Positions 12,970 through 23,029 of a stretch of 64,000 nt of DNA are shown here, one piece after another (position 1 is the stretch's first letter; every line of letters begins with the position of its first letter). The notes beneath the pieces are model-generated. The model did not search any database. It saw only the letters and a program-made list of their open reading frames with translations, and was not told where the DNA came from. The stretch covers positions 22,401,949 through 22,465,948 of the forward strand of contig OY740774.1 in assembly GCA_963513935.1 (NCBI GenBank). Direction: 5' to 3'. The DNA is from Aphrophora alni (lineage: Eukaryota; Arthropoda; Insecta; Hemiptera; Aphrophoridae). A program made the translations under genes and the position numbers.

Positions 12970-13753
12970 CGGGCCTCTCTGTTCACTGTCCGAGGGCTAA
13001 TTCCCTTGAGAAGAATTTTCTACCACATCATCTTTACTGAATACGCATATTGTCAAATCCCTTCTGATACCTGTCAGATAGTACCTCTATCCTCTTTCAC
13101 GAACCAACAAGTTCCAAAACTGAAAATTCAAATGATAAGTCTATATTTATATGTTCCAATTTCAATCCATATTCTATGTCTATGGAAGTAAAAGGGTAGT
13201 TAGGGTCAATTAATTCAAATATGAGTCAGTGAATGCTCAGTGCCCATTGTAGTGACCCTACAAACTTCAGTCTGATTGTTTGAATAAAATATATGAGTAA
13301 CAACAATGAATCGTAATAAAAACTCTGTTTTAAAATTTACATTTGTAACTATTTGTTGGCTCATCTAGTTGATTGTTTTTCCGCTATAAGATCTACATCC
13401 TTGTTAAGACCTTCCAGCACTTCAACAAATTTTTACTTTATTTCTAAATTATTTTTTACTTCGTATGCATGTTCTTTATACAGTAGTATTCCCATTTGTC
13501 ATGTCTATCTATACCATTGCACATCACGTCCAAACATTTATACCGGTACTTTAATAATTTGGGTTTTTTTTAATTAAAATTTCACCTAATGTTAATATGA
13601 AAAAGTACAAAAAAGTCAACGTGATTTGACTGGACAATATGTAGCCACTTTGCAAATAGAACACAAACAAAACTTGAAAGCACTTTTATAGTTTAAAATA
13701 TAAAATGTCTTGTAGAGCACAGTGTCACCACTCAATTAAATCTTGGTGTTAAA
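12970..13753. other. Gene-free stretch
   Basis: Short open frames lack recognisable domains. TAGGGTCA near 13198 and TGACCCTA near 13254 form a weak inverted pair. Nothing else is supported. Confidence 0.5.
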
Positions 13754-14271
13754 CAGGGTCGTCCCTAGGAATTGAGGCGCCCTAGTCAAAGACACCAAAG
13801 GCTCCCCACTCCACTGCCAAATACACAAAGTTATAGATATTGAAATTCGGGTGTTAATGGGATTGTAATATATAACAGACATACTGTTTATGATAATCTG
13901 AATTTTTTTATTAAAACAAACTTTAAGACATATATTTATAAAAGATCTATATTATTGTATGTGTATGATCAAAATATTATATTTAGGCTCTATGTGTGAA
14001 TATAATTTTACTAAACATTCTTATTTGTATTGCACGAAACTAGTTGAAAGAAGTCCATTATTAAAACTATAAACAAAAAATTAATAAACACTTGTAGAAA
14101 TAATTTTTAAGGAGAGCGCTAAAAATAAGAAAAATGTATCACATAAATGGTGATAAATTGTATGGATATTTTTGGGTTTTAATTGAATTTTCTGTTTTGA
14201 CACTTCAAGAGCCCCCGGATGCTGTGCCCTTATCAGCTTGATTCCTTTGACCTCCCCTAGAGATAGCCCTG
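13754..14271. mobile_element. hAT-type non-autonomous element (MITE)
   Basis: The left end CAGGGTCGTCCCTAGG mirrors the right end, whose reverse complement reads CAGGGCTATCTCTAGG; 13 of 16 bases agree. CAGGG termini and a GGCGCC-containing subterminal segment fit hAT elements. The 518-bp interior carries no transposase. The flanking 8 bases (GTGTTAAA left, ACATCAGA right) do not match, so the target duplication has decayed or one end is misplaced. Confidence 0.6.
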
Positions 14272-14299
14272 ACATCAGATGTCATAATCAAGAGCTACC

Positions 14300-14345
14300 A
14301 AACTGTAGTTAGGGCTGTTTATTGTAGTTAGGGCTGTTACTATTA
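14300..14345 (+). repeat. Tandem duplication of about 22 bp
   Basis: TGTAGTTAGGGCTGTT occurs twice in direct succession just right of the hAT-type element. Confidence 0.8.
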
Positions 14346-14640
14346 ATCAGAAACAGTATTAGGAAAAGTTAATGAAAAGCAGAGAGACAAAATATGATCT
14401 TAATATAATAATTTGTGTAAGTTCTTGTGGGATAAATGTTATTTAAACTATTCCTTGAGACATTCTACCGTATATAATAACAGTCTCAGTTACTGCAGCA
14501 TATTTTATAAACACCAGAATTCCTTTCAATAGGTATTTTTTGGTTTGCAATATTTTTTAATACTGTTAGTCAATTGCAATGATGTTATGATTAACGAATG
14601 CATTTTTCAGCTGTTTAAGTATGATGTTGGTGTCTACAAC

Positions 14641-14845
14641 TTTTTTTTTAGCTATTCTTAGGTTAAATCCCTTTCTTACCTGTCTCGTCAGGTCTTTTTT
14701 GACCAACTTTTGTTCATTTTCAACCCTAATACTATTACAGTAATATCTAGGGCTAGGAATCTATATTCTTTTCTTCATTTTTTATATACATAAGGCAATG
14801 ATGACAGAGATGTTTTTGCCTTTAAACAAGAAAAAAAATATTTAT
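14641..14845 (+). repeat. Dispersed repeat, copy 1 (partner at 40535)
   Basis: This block and 40535-40710 share a poly-T start, then CTCTTGTTNA-like and CGACCCTNATNCTATTA-like segments, TGATGAC, and a right edge reading TTTTNCCTTTAAAC followed by an A-rich tail. Shared order over about 200 bp and the A-rich 3' edge suggest a SINE or the 3' end of a LINE. Neither copy codes for protein. Confidence 0.55.
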
Positions 14846-14850
14846 ATTAT

Positions 14851-15365
14851 TGTGGCCCAGCCAAGGAGCCCACCAAACCAAAATCATAATAATTATAAAT
14901 TAGAATGTAATGAAAAGGGATTTTTAATTAATAAAATATGAATTGGCACTTGCGATTTTGATGAGCAGTGCAATATGACGTAGAAGAAGGGGAGGGGAGA
15001 GACGAGGAGTGGAGGCCTTGAGCTAGCGAGCCGACCGACAGTCTTGTCCGAGAGCCGCTAGACGAAAGACCGCCACGGGACGAGGTCAGTCCATTTTCGG
15101 CCACGTGCTAGTAAATTCAACGGTATGCTTTTCGGCCACTTTTAAGGCTTAATCTTGCCGTTATGTCTTTCATAAATTATAATCAATTCTGTAATCTTTA
15201 ATTCGGCCATATAATAAAATATAATATTTAATTTCACTTGCGTTGCGTGCGTTCATTAGCGTCCTAACCCGACTCCTTGGCCCATCCTGACAAGATTCGG
15301 CTAAGTGTACGCGGTCTCCAGCCAGCCGGAGCTTCCAGCTGGTCAAAAGAAGTGGAGACGGTCAC
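14851..15365 (+). mobile_element. Solo LTR, GC-rich, flanked by 5-bp duplication ATTAT
   Basis: The block starts TGTGGCCC and ends GGTCAC(A). The five bases before it (14846-14850) and after it (15366-15370) are both ATTAT, as expected for an LTR-retrotransposon target duplication; reading the end one base later gives a 4-bp TTAT duplication with TG...CA ends. The interior is much more GC-rich than its surroundings (14990-15370), as promoter-bearing LTRs often are, and has no ORF. It sits directly against the poly-A edge of the repeat at 14641-14845. A host CpG promoter is the main alternative, but the duplication favours an LTR. Confidence 0.6.
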
Positions 15366-15370
15366 ATTAT

Positions 15371-17556
15371 GTACACACATTCACCTGAAATGAGCATCAC
15401 TTGTTTAACATGAATGAAAGAAAAGGAACACTTTTTGTAACAAAATGAAGTAGTTATCTTCATTTGCTACATATACACAAACACTCTTGGCACATATTAT
15501 TCATTGCAGAATTGTATTTGTCTCTTGTAGTTTAGTGGAGAAGATTTGTGTACATTGACAACTAAAAATAGTCACTTGATCATGAAATATCTCCATGTTT
15601 TTAAATAAAGTATTAATTTGTTGTAAAAAAATTGTGTTTTCTTTCATTTGGTGCATCATTTCCTGAAACTTTTAGCATAGTAACTGAACATAATATCCTT
15701 CAAACAAAAGGCAGTTTTGTATGCAATAAAGTTCTGGTCTTGCAACAAGTAAAGATGGAAGTAAAAAAGGTGGAAGCCCTGAAGTAAACTCAGGAGCAAG
15801 AAACGGTGGAAGCACTGAAGGAAACATGTAGATGTAGGTAGAAGACCAAAAGCAATTGAAGACACTCAAAACCAAAGACAAGTGAAAGTGCCTGTCAGAA
15901 AGTAAGTAAAAGTATATATTTATTTCGAAACATTGAAGCCGCAAAGCAATTTCAGGTGAAGATGGATACCCAGAAGCAAAAGCAAAAAAAAGGTGCAAGC
16001 CTGGAAGCAAATGAAATAAATTCATGGAAGTTTGTGAAGGTAAAATGTGGTGTATATTCCTCAGAGTGGAGTCTCTCTGATAAGTGTTTTTGTTATGGCA
16101 GTTGTCTAATCAATGGTGACGCTAGGGTATGTCTTTTAGGGCCACCATATAAAATACTAAACTGGCTCCCAGGATTGAGTGAGGAGGAAATGTCATAAAA
16201 CGGTTTGATTTGAAATCTAATAGAACCTGATTAATAAGGTAAAAAGTGCAACTTAAATTAATATTTCATAATACAGTAATTTTATTATTTTTTGTAGTTT
16301 ATGGGACGTTCAGTCGCTTCACGGGCTTATGGTTTCTTTTACCTCAGTTGTATCCGCCCTTATTAATCCTCTGCGTGATATTGAAACAAATTTCTTAAAA
16401 TCTATATTTCTTTTAATATTAATCGAATGTTGATTAAAATATTTAAAAGTAGTACTGTATCTATTTATCTCTAATGGTTATTGTATTGGAAATATTTTTT
16501 AAACAGTGTAACCGAATTTTTAAAAACGGCTGGTGAAGTCGTATGTCAGCGGTTCGGACATATTTGTTTTATTTCAAAGTACATCCTTAGTATCAATACA
16601 TATTAACCCCTCCCTTAAAAGCGGATCAATTATTTCCAATTCAAAATAATTCTTTATTTTATTAACCTATAGACTGCAGCCAAACTTTTCCAATCTACAG
16701 TAGTTGTAAATCAACGCCACAACTGTGGTGATGGCAAAGGTATATAAAATTAAACATTTAGTTATCTATATTTCTTTTCAAGAGTAAAATTATTATATAT
16801 TTTATTAATATTCTATTGTATTTTATACATATTTTTCATCAGTTATTTGGTATATAATGTTTGATAGACTAAGTCTTAATTCATAAAAAAAAATTCCATA
16901 GATTTTTTTTTTTACCCGGGGATGAGTGATGGATTAAACTGGGTCATAATCTCTATGGATATAAATCATCTTTACAGCTTTCAGAAAAGAGGAGATATTA
17001 TTGGATAGGCTGTGTGTGTTGGTATTTTGTTATAAACATGTGTAATGTGTAAATTGTAAATAAATATTGTGCTAACCCAAGTTAACTGTCGTTTAAATAT
17101 TATTTAGAGAAGTATTACTTAACTTTATTTTTCGAACTATTGCTTTGAAATGAAATATATTAAACCTAGGTGGTTAACACAGGCAAGTGAGACAATCATT
17201 TAATTTTCTTTTGTTAAGTTTACTTCATAGTAGCCTCAAGTCTCAATGTACAACATTCAAGTTGTTCTTTATTTTTAATTAAAGATAGTGTAGTATTGAT
17301 CTACTGGAGCTTTGTAAAATGAAACTATAGATCCATAAACAACCTTGAAACAATATAATATATATTACTGCATAAGCAAATCGTAAGTAAATTATCTTTT
17401 ATGTGGAATCTTGACGCTTGGAAGGAATAATCAAATACTCTAGGTCAAAATTTAATTATATTTCATCTTTTGGCTTCATTATCCTTGAATATAAGTCTAG
17501 GATTTTGCCCTCAAAGGACAGAGACACTTTTTAATACTTTTCTTATTTTATTATTA
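15371..17556. other. Gene-free stretch
   Basis: No exon or transposon is recognised. The segment 15740-16000 repeats a degenerate GGNGGAAGCNCTGAAG-like phrase, which gives open frames without protein-like character. The rest is AT-rich. Confidence 0.5.
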
Positions 17557-17695
17557 ATTGGATTTTCGGTAATACTAAAATTCCTGGTTGCCTCAGCTTT
17601 TCAATTTGTAAATTGAACCTTAATAAATTGGGTTTTCAGTATTACTGAAATTCTTGGTAACCTCAGCTTTTCAATTTCCAGATTGAATCTTAATG
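17557..17695 (+). repeat. Two-copy tandem repeat, 70-bp period
   Basis: Copies start at 17557 and 17627, each with ATTGG(A/G)TTTTC near the start and CTCAGCTTTTCAATTT in the middle, about 85 percent alike by eye. Confidence 0.8.
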
Positions 17696-17827
17696 ATATA
17701 GGCTAGCACGAAATAAAATTAGGTGCCAAGAATTCAGTTAATTAGTACTAATTATACAAAATTACATAATTATTCATTGAAACTTCCTCCAGATTTTAGT
17801 TGCTAAAAATCATGCAAACTATTGAAC

Positions 17828-18045
17828 TTGATGGTAATTGTTTATAAAGAAAGTTACCGCTATTTTTGGCGATTTTTAAAATCATGTTCTAAATACTTTA
17901 TTTCTTAATAAGTTTTATTTATTATCTCCAAATTCAAGCAACACTGAGCATGGTTATTACTTGGATGGGTGACTGCTTGGGCTTGGGAAATAATGCACAA
18001 TTTCTCTTTTTTAACAAATTTACGCATAGGTTAGATAAGGTGGCA
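17828..18045 (+). repeat. 5S-rRNA-containing dispersed repeat (SINE-like), copy A
   Basis: Positions 17931-17988 match the 3' half of a 5S rRNA gene: TCAAGCAACACTGAGC, GTGGTTA-type, then TACTTGGATGGGTGAC and TTGGGAA. This part includes the internal control region used by TFIIIA and RNA polymerase III. The flanks are shared with the copy at 46930-47190. On the left are GGTAATTGTTTA, AAAGAAAGTTAC and TTTATTTCTTAATAA. On the right are GGGAAATAATGC, a T-rich run and ATAGGTT. Shared flanks show a repeat family rather than a lone 5S pseudogene. Confidence 0.65.
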
Positions 18046-18048
18046 TAG

Positions 18049-18049
<1 letters not shown>

Positions 18050-18094
<45 letters not shown>
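18050..18094 (+). repeat. (CT)n microsatellite
   Basis: About 22 CT units directly at the 3' edge of the 5S-containing repeat, followed by a poly-T run. Confidence 0.95.
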
Positions 18095-18097
<3 letters not shown>

Positions 18098-18858
18098 ATT
18101 TTTTTTTCACCAAGGCTCATTTGGCGTGGAATGACTCAGTACCTTCCTAGACCATTGTTAACATAGATTGGTAATGCAGTCACAAACTGGGGACTAGTCA
18201 TCAAAATTGAGAATGACAGATGATTAGCCTAATGAATGTGTGATGTCTAAGGTTAAGATATTTAGGACCTAACAGTCCAGGATACATGTGGGAATTCAGG
18301 AATTTTAGGTAGGGGAGACTAGAAGTTGCACAGAGTATGGGTGACTGTTAATGTAGAATTGGATGAAAAATTATATCAAGTATGAGATTTACATAACAAA
18401 TATTTGATCTCTAGGACAAGTTAGGTAAAGTTGTACTGGGTTATTTGAAATTTATAGGTTGTGTATATATAAAAGTATCTTTTTGTACAACTACCTTATG
18501 GGTATTTGGTAGGAATGATTTTACAGCGAACTTGGTGTTATTTAATGAAGCAGTGTTTTTGTTTGATGATTAACTTATGGTTGATTAGTTAGAGATTGAG
18601 GATTTCTGTCTGAAAACTATATGATTGATATTTGTTCTGAAAACTAGTTATGGCTTGAAATCATTGTGAACATTAACTTAAAACAGAGTTAACTCATATT
18701 ATGCAATAAAAAATAGTTTTACATCTTTTTTACTTTTTGCATTTATATGCTAACATTTTTACAATTTGGAAAACTTATATAAATTTTAAAATCAAGGATG
18801 CAAAGATATGTCAGATTTAGCGGTTTGGCTATTTTGGATTAGGCTACAAGTTGAGCTA
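18095..18858. other. Gene-free stretch
   Basis: Nothing coding is recognised between the microsatellite and the Penelope-like element. Confidence 0.5.
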
Positions 18859-19999
18859 TTAATGATTTGCCATTTTAATTTTATTATTATACATTTTTCG
18901 GACATTTGCCATCATTTGTGTATTAAAAATCAAAACACGACGTTTCGGGAATAAGAATCAATTCCCGTTATCAAGTGACTAAAAACTAAAGAAACATGAA
19001 ACTAGAAACTAAACCTATGTAAGAAGTAAAATTAAATAAGAATACCACCAACCTTAATATCTAAGCATGCATCTCGGAGCTAAAACTGAGAAGTCAAAAA
19101 AAACACAATTACGGTAACACACAACTAACGTCAAATACGTGTTGTATCAAAGATACAGCTCCACAATAGGAGCTTTAGTTGTATTAAGCTCCTAGCCTGA
19201 GAGCGGGTTACAACCCCTTGTGGCGATTTAACAGGTAAAATTTCAGCTTGTTTTTAGTTGTAGGGGTATTATAATCAAATTTTAATTCTTTTTTTAATAA
19301 TGGTCTTACTTCTATACTTGATTGGCTGATAGGATTGTCCGTTAGTTTTATATATGAGGCTTCAATTAAGTTACTTCCCCGGTGTATGATTTTTGCCTCT
19401 TCCCAATTAAATTTGTGATTTTCGGACCATATATGTTCTGCAATTTTCGATTTATCGACTAGGCCTAACCGCGCATTGTTTTTATGTTCTTTTATTATAA
19501 TGTTTAATGGTCTTTTTGTCTCGCCAATATATTGTCTATCACACTCACATTTGATACTGTAAATACAGTTTTTAGTATCCTGCGTGCTATTTTTAGGTTT
19601 AGTTTGGACGAGATGTTGCCTAATAATGGTGTTTAGTGTTTTAAAAGTGGTACAAATTTTATATTTTCTGGCAACGCGTCCAACTTTTTCCGATAATCCC
19701 GGCACATAAGGGATTGTCATGTACGCTAGTGGTTTATTTTCATCTTTAGACTCTTTATTTTTATTATGAGTATTTTTATATCTAAGATGCATGCTTAGAT
19801 ATTAAGGTTGGTGGTATTCTTATTTAATTTTACTTCTTACATAGGCTTAGTTTCTAGTTTCATGTTTCTTTAGTTTTTAGTCACTTTATAACGGGAATTG
19901 ATTCTTATTCCCGAAATGTCGTGTTTTGATTTTTAACACACAAATGATGGAAAATGTCCGAAAAATGTATAATAATAAAATTGAACTTCCATCATTAAC
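18859..19999 (-). mobile_element. Truncated Penelope-like element between inverted terminal segments
   Basis: A GIY-YIG endonuclease frame is enclosed by two about 215-bp arms, 18859-19073 and 19786-19999, that are near-perfect inverted copies of each other. Penelope-like elements are known for terminal repeats in direct or inverted order and for 5' truncation. The arms contain GGGAAT...ATTCCC followed by GAAACGTC, which resembles stem II and core of the hammerhead ribozymes known in Penelope terminal repeats. The reverse transcriptase half is missing: the frame begins at the inner edge of the 5' arm. Total length is about 1.14 kb. Confidence 0.75.
19208..19792 (-). CDS. GIY-YIG endonuclease domain of a Penelope-like retroelement (5'-truncated)
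   Basis: The 194-residue frame carries the GIY-YIG nuclease fold: CIYSI at 76-80, QYIGET at 87-92, R94, H103 and a likely catalytic glutamate in NLIEASYI near 144. Before it lies the conserved linker VPYVPGLSEK-like (here IPYVPGLSEK, 27-36), which in Penelope-like elements joins reverse transcriptase to endonuclease. The nuclease nicks target DNA to prime cDNA synthesis. The reverse transcriptase is absent. The apparent start codon lies at the junction with the inverted arm, so it is an accident of truncation rather than a real start. No internal stop is seen. I am confident of the family, not of any activity. Confidence 0.85.
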   Translation of the reverse strand: MHLRYKNTHNKNKESKDENKPLAYMTIPYVPGLSEKVGRVARKYKICTTFKTLNTIIRQHLVQTKPKNSTQDTKNCIYSIKCECDRQYIGETKRPLNIIIKEHKNNARLGLVDKSKIAEHIWSENHKFNWEEAKIIHRGSNLIEASYIKLTDNPISQSSIEVRPLLKKELKFDYNTPTTKNKLKFYLLNRHKGL

Positions 20000-20306
20000 A
20001 AATAACTTGCGATTTTAGTTATAATATTAAGGTGGTAGCCTATATTATATCTTTGTCTATGAGTATTGTTGTGTCACATTGATAGCCTACTAGGGAGTTG
20101 CCACTTTTCGTTTACAAGAATTTATTAAAATATGCAAGGAATGAGTTCTACTATTCATAGACCCACTAGTTAATTATTTTACATGTTTAGTTAGCCTATA
20201 GTCTTTAATTTATAGAAAGTTGGCTAAAATATTTAAAAAATTCAAAATATTATCCTTTTGTTATGTTTTATAGATTATTAATACCATGGTGACTTGATTC
20301 CACACC
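20000..20306. other. Upstream flank of exon 1
   Basis: AT-rich, with no element recognised. An in-frame TGA lies 12 bases before the ATG at 20307, so the frame cannot extend further left without splicing. No clear promoter is seen. Confidence 0.4.
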
Positions 20307-20481
20307 ATGGAAAGCCGTCCAAAAATTAAATTAGGTTTAACTGAAACTGATGACATGGAAGCTTGGGCCTCATCAAAGGAACTCGGATGTTCATCTACTA
20401 GTTTTAGCCACCTATTGGATGATTTGTCACTCCCTGGTTCAAATAGATCGGCTCTTGTTACACCAACACCAAGTTTTGTTG
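20307..20481 (+). CDS. Host gene 1, exon 1 (Cramped-like, tentative)
   Basis: The exon opens with CACACCATGG, a good translation-start context, 12 bases after an in-frame TGA, and ends at G|GTAAGT in phase 1. It joins in frame to 22346-22446, 26828-26932 and 38817-38930 to give 164 residues and a TAG stop (175+101+105+114 = 495 nt). The product is Ser/Thr-rich and acidic with short conserved-looking blocks: TPVTPPASPSRLLKEGDNQW, SEISDFSLTSFLSHLD and IDAQSNFNSLASENS. From memory these recall the C-terminal region of Cramped/CRAMP1 proteins (SANT-domain chromatin factors). The SANT domain itself is not here, so this ATG may be an internal methionine of a longer protein or the start of a short form. 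The identity is an inference; the exon structure is well supported. Confidence 0.7.
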
Positions 20482-20841
20482 GTAAGTCCTATTATAGATT
20501 TTTCACTACTAATAATTCTTGAAGGTGAGATAAGATTAGTATTTTATCTAGGATTTAGTTCTTCACGTAGGCTACTATTATTTCTAAATACTAATATAAT
20601 AAACTATTATTTATTATAAACTATTATATATTTATTTTACCCCTGGCCGCTACAGTACTAATTTTCATCTATTGGTATTAGATAATTTAAAAAATTTTGT
20701 TGTGCTCTATACAGTACCTCCTTAATACATTATATGTATATGTGAATAGATATTAAACTGCTATAAGTTATACAAAACTCTTATTTTTTGTCACTAACAA
20801 ATACATAGAGTCAAATAAGTTAATCCAATATTGTTATATTA

Positions 20842-21583
20842 CAGAAAACTCTTGATAATCCGATAGGTATGGGACAGAGAGGGTGTTGGATTACTGAAAT
20901 TGATTTTTTAAATGTCTCAAGATTAGCAGTAAATTGTGAGAATTACAGTCATTTTCGTATGTAGGTTAACTATTTAGGACAGTAGGCTAATAAAACAATT
21001 AATTTTATACACAGTGAGCACAAAGTAGTTATGAAAAAATGTATTTCCCTACATGTATTAAAAACATGAATTGTATATTATATAAATTTTTAATGAAAGG
21101 CATACATACAGTACAGTATTTACGCATTGAAGAAATCTGGGATAGTCTTCTGTTTCTTACGTAAACTGTCAGTCAATGCTTTATCTTGAATGTCTTTTAA
21201 CATCAGTATTTGCTCGTAGTCAGATCCTTTCTCCTCACACCATCGTAACGAAGTGTTTGCACCTGATACAGCTTCATCACAGTTGACTGTGAATCTTACT
21301 CCTGATGCCTCCTGGATCGTCTTGTCAACAGGTTTTGTGATTTCAGTGATAATTTTGTCATCTGCGAGTTCAGCGTTAAGGTTATCTGAAACTCATGTTT
21401 GTAATTCTTCCACTGATTCTTGTGAATTTTCAATCAAACTCGTTATAACAGGCAAACTGTATGGTAAACAGAACACTCAAAATACCTTGAGGTTGTTAGC
21501 ATAGCACGATGAATCAACTGACAGGCACGTCGGACTACCAAGCTTGTCGGATTGTCAAATGTCGGACTATCACGAGTGTGCTA
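20842..21583 (-). mobile_element. Pogo/Tigger-type element remnant inside intron 1
   Basis: The left end (TA, then CAGAAAACTCTTGATAATCC at 20842) and the right end (reverse complement AGCACACTCGTGATAGTCC, ending near 21583) are decayed inverted repeats next to TA. Between them, on the minus strand, is the C-terminus of a Tigger-type transposase. Length is about 742 bp. Confidence 0.65.
21120..21418 (-). pseudogene. Tigger/pogo transposase, C-terminal fragment
   Basis: Read on the minus strand, about 90 codons run to a TAA at 21120-21122. They show TSLRWCEEKG, then an aliphatic LMLKDIQDKAL segment, and end KKQKTIPDFF. Tigger and jerky-type transposases end in a comparable helix and a (K)QTTIxxFF motif. 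One in-frame TGA lies upstream near 21393, and the DDD catalytic region is gone. It is a dead relic, consistent with the flanking Tigger-like termini. Confidence 0.65.
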
Positions 21584-22345
21584 TATACTAAAATACAAGA
21601 AAACTTGCGATGGCTCCAGCTCATTCTATGCTGGACTCATTTTTATTTTTATTTTCATTTACTAAACCCTACAAAGGAAATACAGATTATTTGCACATAT
21701 TAAGAGGGAGTTAACATCTCTCATGGGACCCTAATTAGACACTCACATAACTCATAACACTTACATTATCATTGATATAGTATTTTACACACAGTTTATG
21801 TTATATAATTAAAAACTGTTAATTATATTTTTGTCTTGTCTTAGGATTCTTTTTATACCGTATTATGTAGAAATGATTATTTCTGAGGCAAATTTTTCTC
21901 TCTTGACAACCTATTAACGCAGCTCTGTTCTTCTTTATAATGTTAAAACTATTTATGGCGATTAGAAAAAAAAATGTGCAATAGTTTATTTTACATCTGG
22001 GAGTGGGAATGCACATTCTGATTGGCTTGGGAGACTAAAGTGAATGAATCTTGATGCGTGATTTGCCTGAGTCCATGTACTGCTGAGAATATTAACAGTT
22101 TTAATTCAGAAACCGCCCACCTATTTGCATATGAAGCAGAAGTAACATTGTCGAAAATGAAATGTATTGTACCAGTATTTATTCCTACCTTGTCCAAATG
22201 TTCTAGAACGATAATATTATTTTTATTATCTCACCCTTTTGGCTTGTGTACAATAATAATAATTTTTTAGTCTTTAGTAAACCAACAGACAAAAAGTATC
22301 CTATATGAAAAAAAAAGTGTCATGTAAAATTTAAAATGTGTTTAG

Positions 22346-22446
22346 GAGTTTTAACCAGTGACAATGCATTATTAACGCCAGTGACACCTCCTGCATCTCC
22401 TTCAAGATTACTTAAAGAAGGAGATAATCAGTGGCTCAATTCTGAA
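22346..22446 (+). CDS. Host gene 1, exon 2
   Basis: The acceptor TTTAG at 22341-22345 and donor GAA|GTAAGC bound a 101-bp exon that accepts phase 1 and ends in phase 0. It encodes the Pro/Ser block TPVTPPASPSRLLKEGDNQW. The preceding intron (1864 bp) holds the Tigger remnant. Frame continuity with its neighbours supports it. Confidence 0.7.
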
Positions 22447-22659
22447 GTAAGCTATAATTATAAAATTAATTAAGAAAGATTTATAATAGAACTTTATTTT
22501 TCTTGTTCCTTGATGTCGTGTTGGTGTTTGGAATTTATCATACAACTTTATTTTTCTCATTCCTTAATGTCTTGTTGGTGTTTGAAAATTTAGAAATTGC
22601 AGCTGCCCTCATGGTAAATTTGAACCCAGGTACCATCAAATTTATATTTATATATATAC

Positions 22660-22694
22660 ACATACACACACACCACACACCACACACCATACAC

Positions 22695-22753
<59 letters not shown>

Positions 22754-22755
22754 TT
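22660..22755 (+). repeat. Compound (CA)n-(TA)n microsatellite
   Basis: CA-rich repeats with ACACC interruptions pass into uninterrupted (CA)n and then (TA)n. The open frames read across it are artefacts. Confidence 0.95.
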
Positions 22756-22977
22756 GTGTATATGATAATTTGAATGTGTGTTTTGTTGTGCTGTATTTGT
22801 TTCAAATTGTATGTGTTTATTGTTAGTTGTCTTGTTTCACTCACTATGTGGAGTTTACTTTTTAAATATTACAATTGGAAATCTAGATCACCGGATATGC
22901 TTATAAATAACTTTTAATATGTTACTCACAGCCAGCAATCCTTTTTTGAAGTTTTTCCTTCAGTACATATATATATT

Positions 22978-23022
22978 ACCACTACACATGTTTCGGACTT
23001 TTTACGTCCATCGTCGGGTGGT
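22978..23022 (-). ncRNA. Hammerhead-ribozyme-like motif (Penelope terminal-repeat type)
   Basis: On the minus strand the order is: ACCAC (stem I), CCGACGA (core, consensus CUGANGA with one change), U, GGAC-loop-GUCC (stem II), GAAA (core), C-AUGU-G closed by A-U (a two-pair stem III), U-A as the cleavage-site NUH, then GUGGU, which pairs with the first ACCAC. All parts of a type I hammerhead are present in 45 nt with a minimal stem III, as known in Penelope-like terminal repeats. No GIY-YIG or reverse transcriptase frame is adjacent, so it may be a solo terminal repeat. The U4-to-C change could reduce activity. Confidence 0.6.
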
Positions 23023-23029
23023 CAAAACA

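Noticed and set aside
12650..12970. 106-residue open frame on the minus strand with an Arg-Glu run
   Set aside because: It is created by the (CT)n microsatellite and has no domain.
13198..13262. Small MITE with GGGTCA/TGACCC ends
   Set aside because: Only six to eight bases match, with no target duplication.
15656..16198. Overlapping frames of 69-117 residues
   Set aside because: The minus frames are hydrophobic shadows of a degenerate repeated phrase, and the plus frame has no recognisable domain.
17931..17988. A functional 5S rRNA gene
   Set aside because: Only the 3' half is present and diverged, without the 5' half or a T-run terminator directly after. The flanks are shared with another repeat copy.
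22503..22844. Overlapping open frames on both strands with Cys/Val or His/Thr runs
   Set aside because: They translate the CA/TA microsatellite and are not genes.
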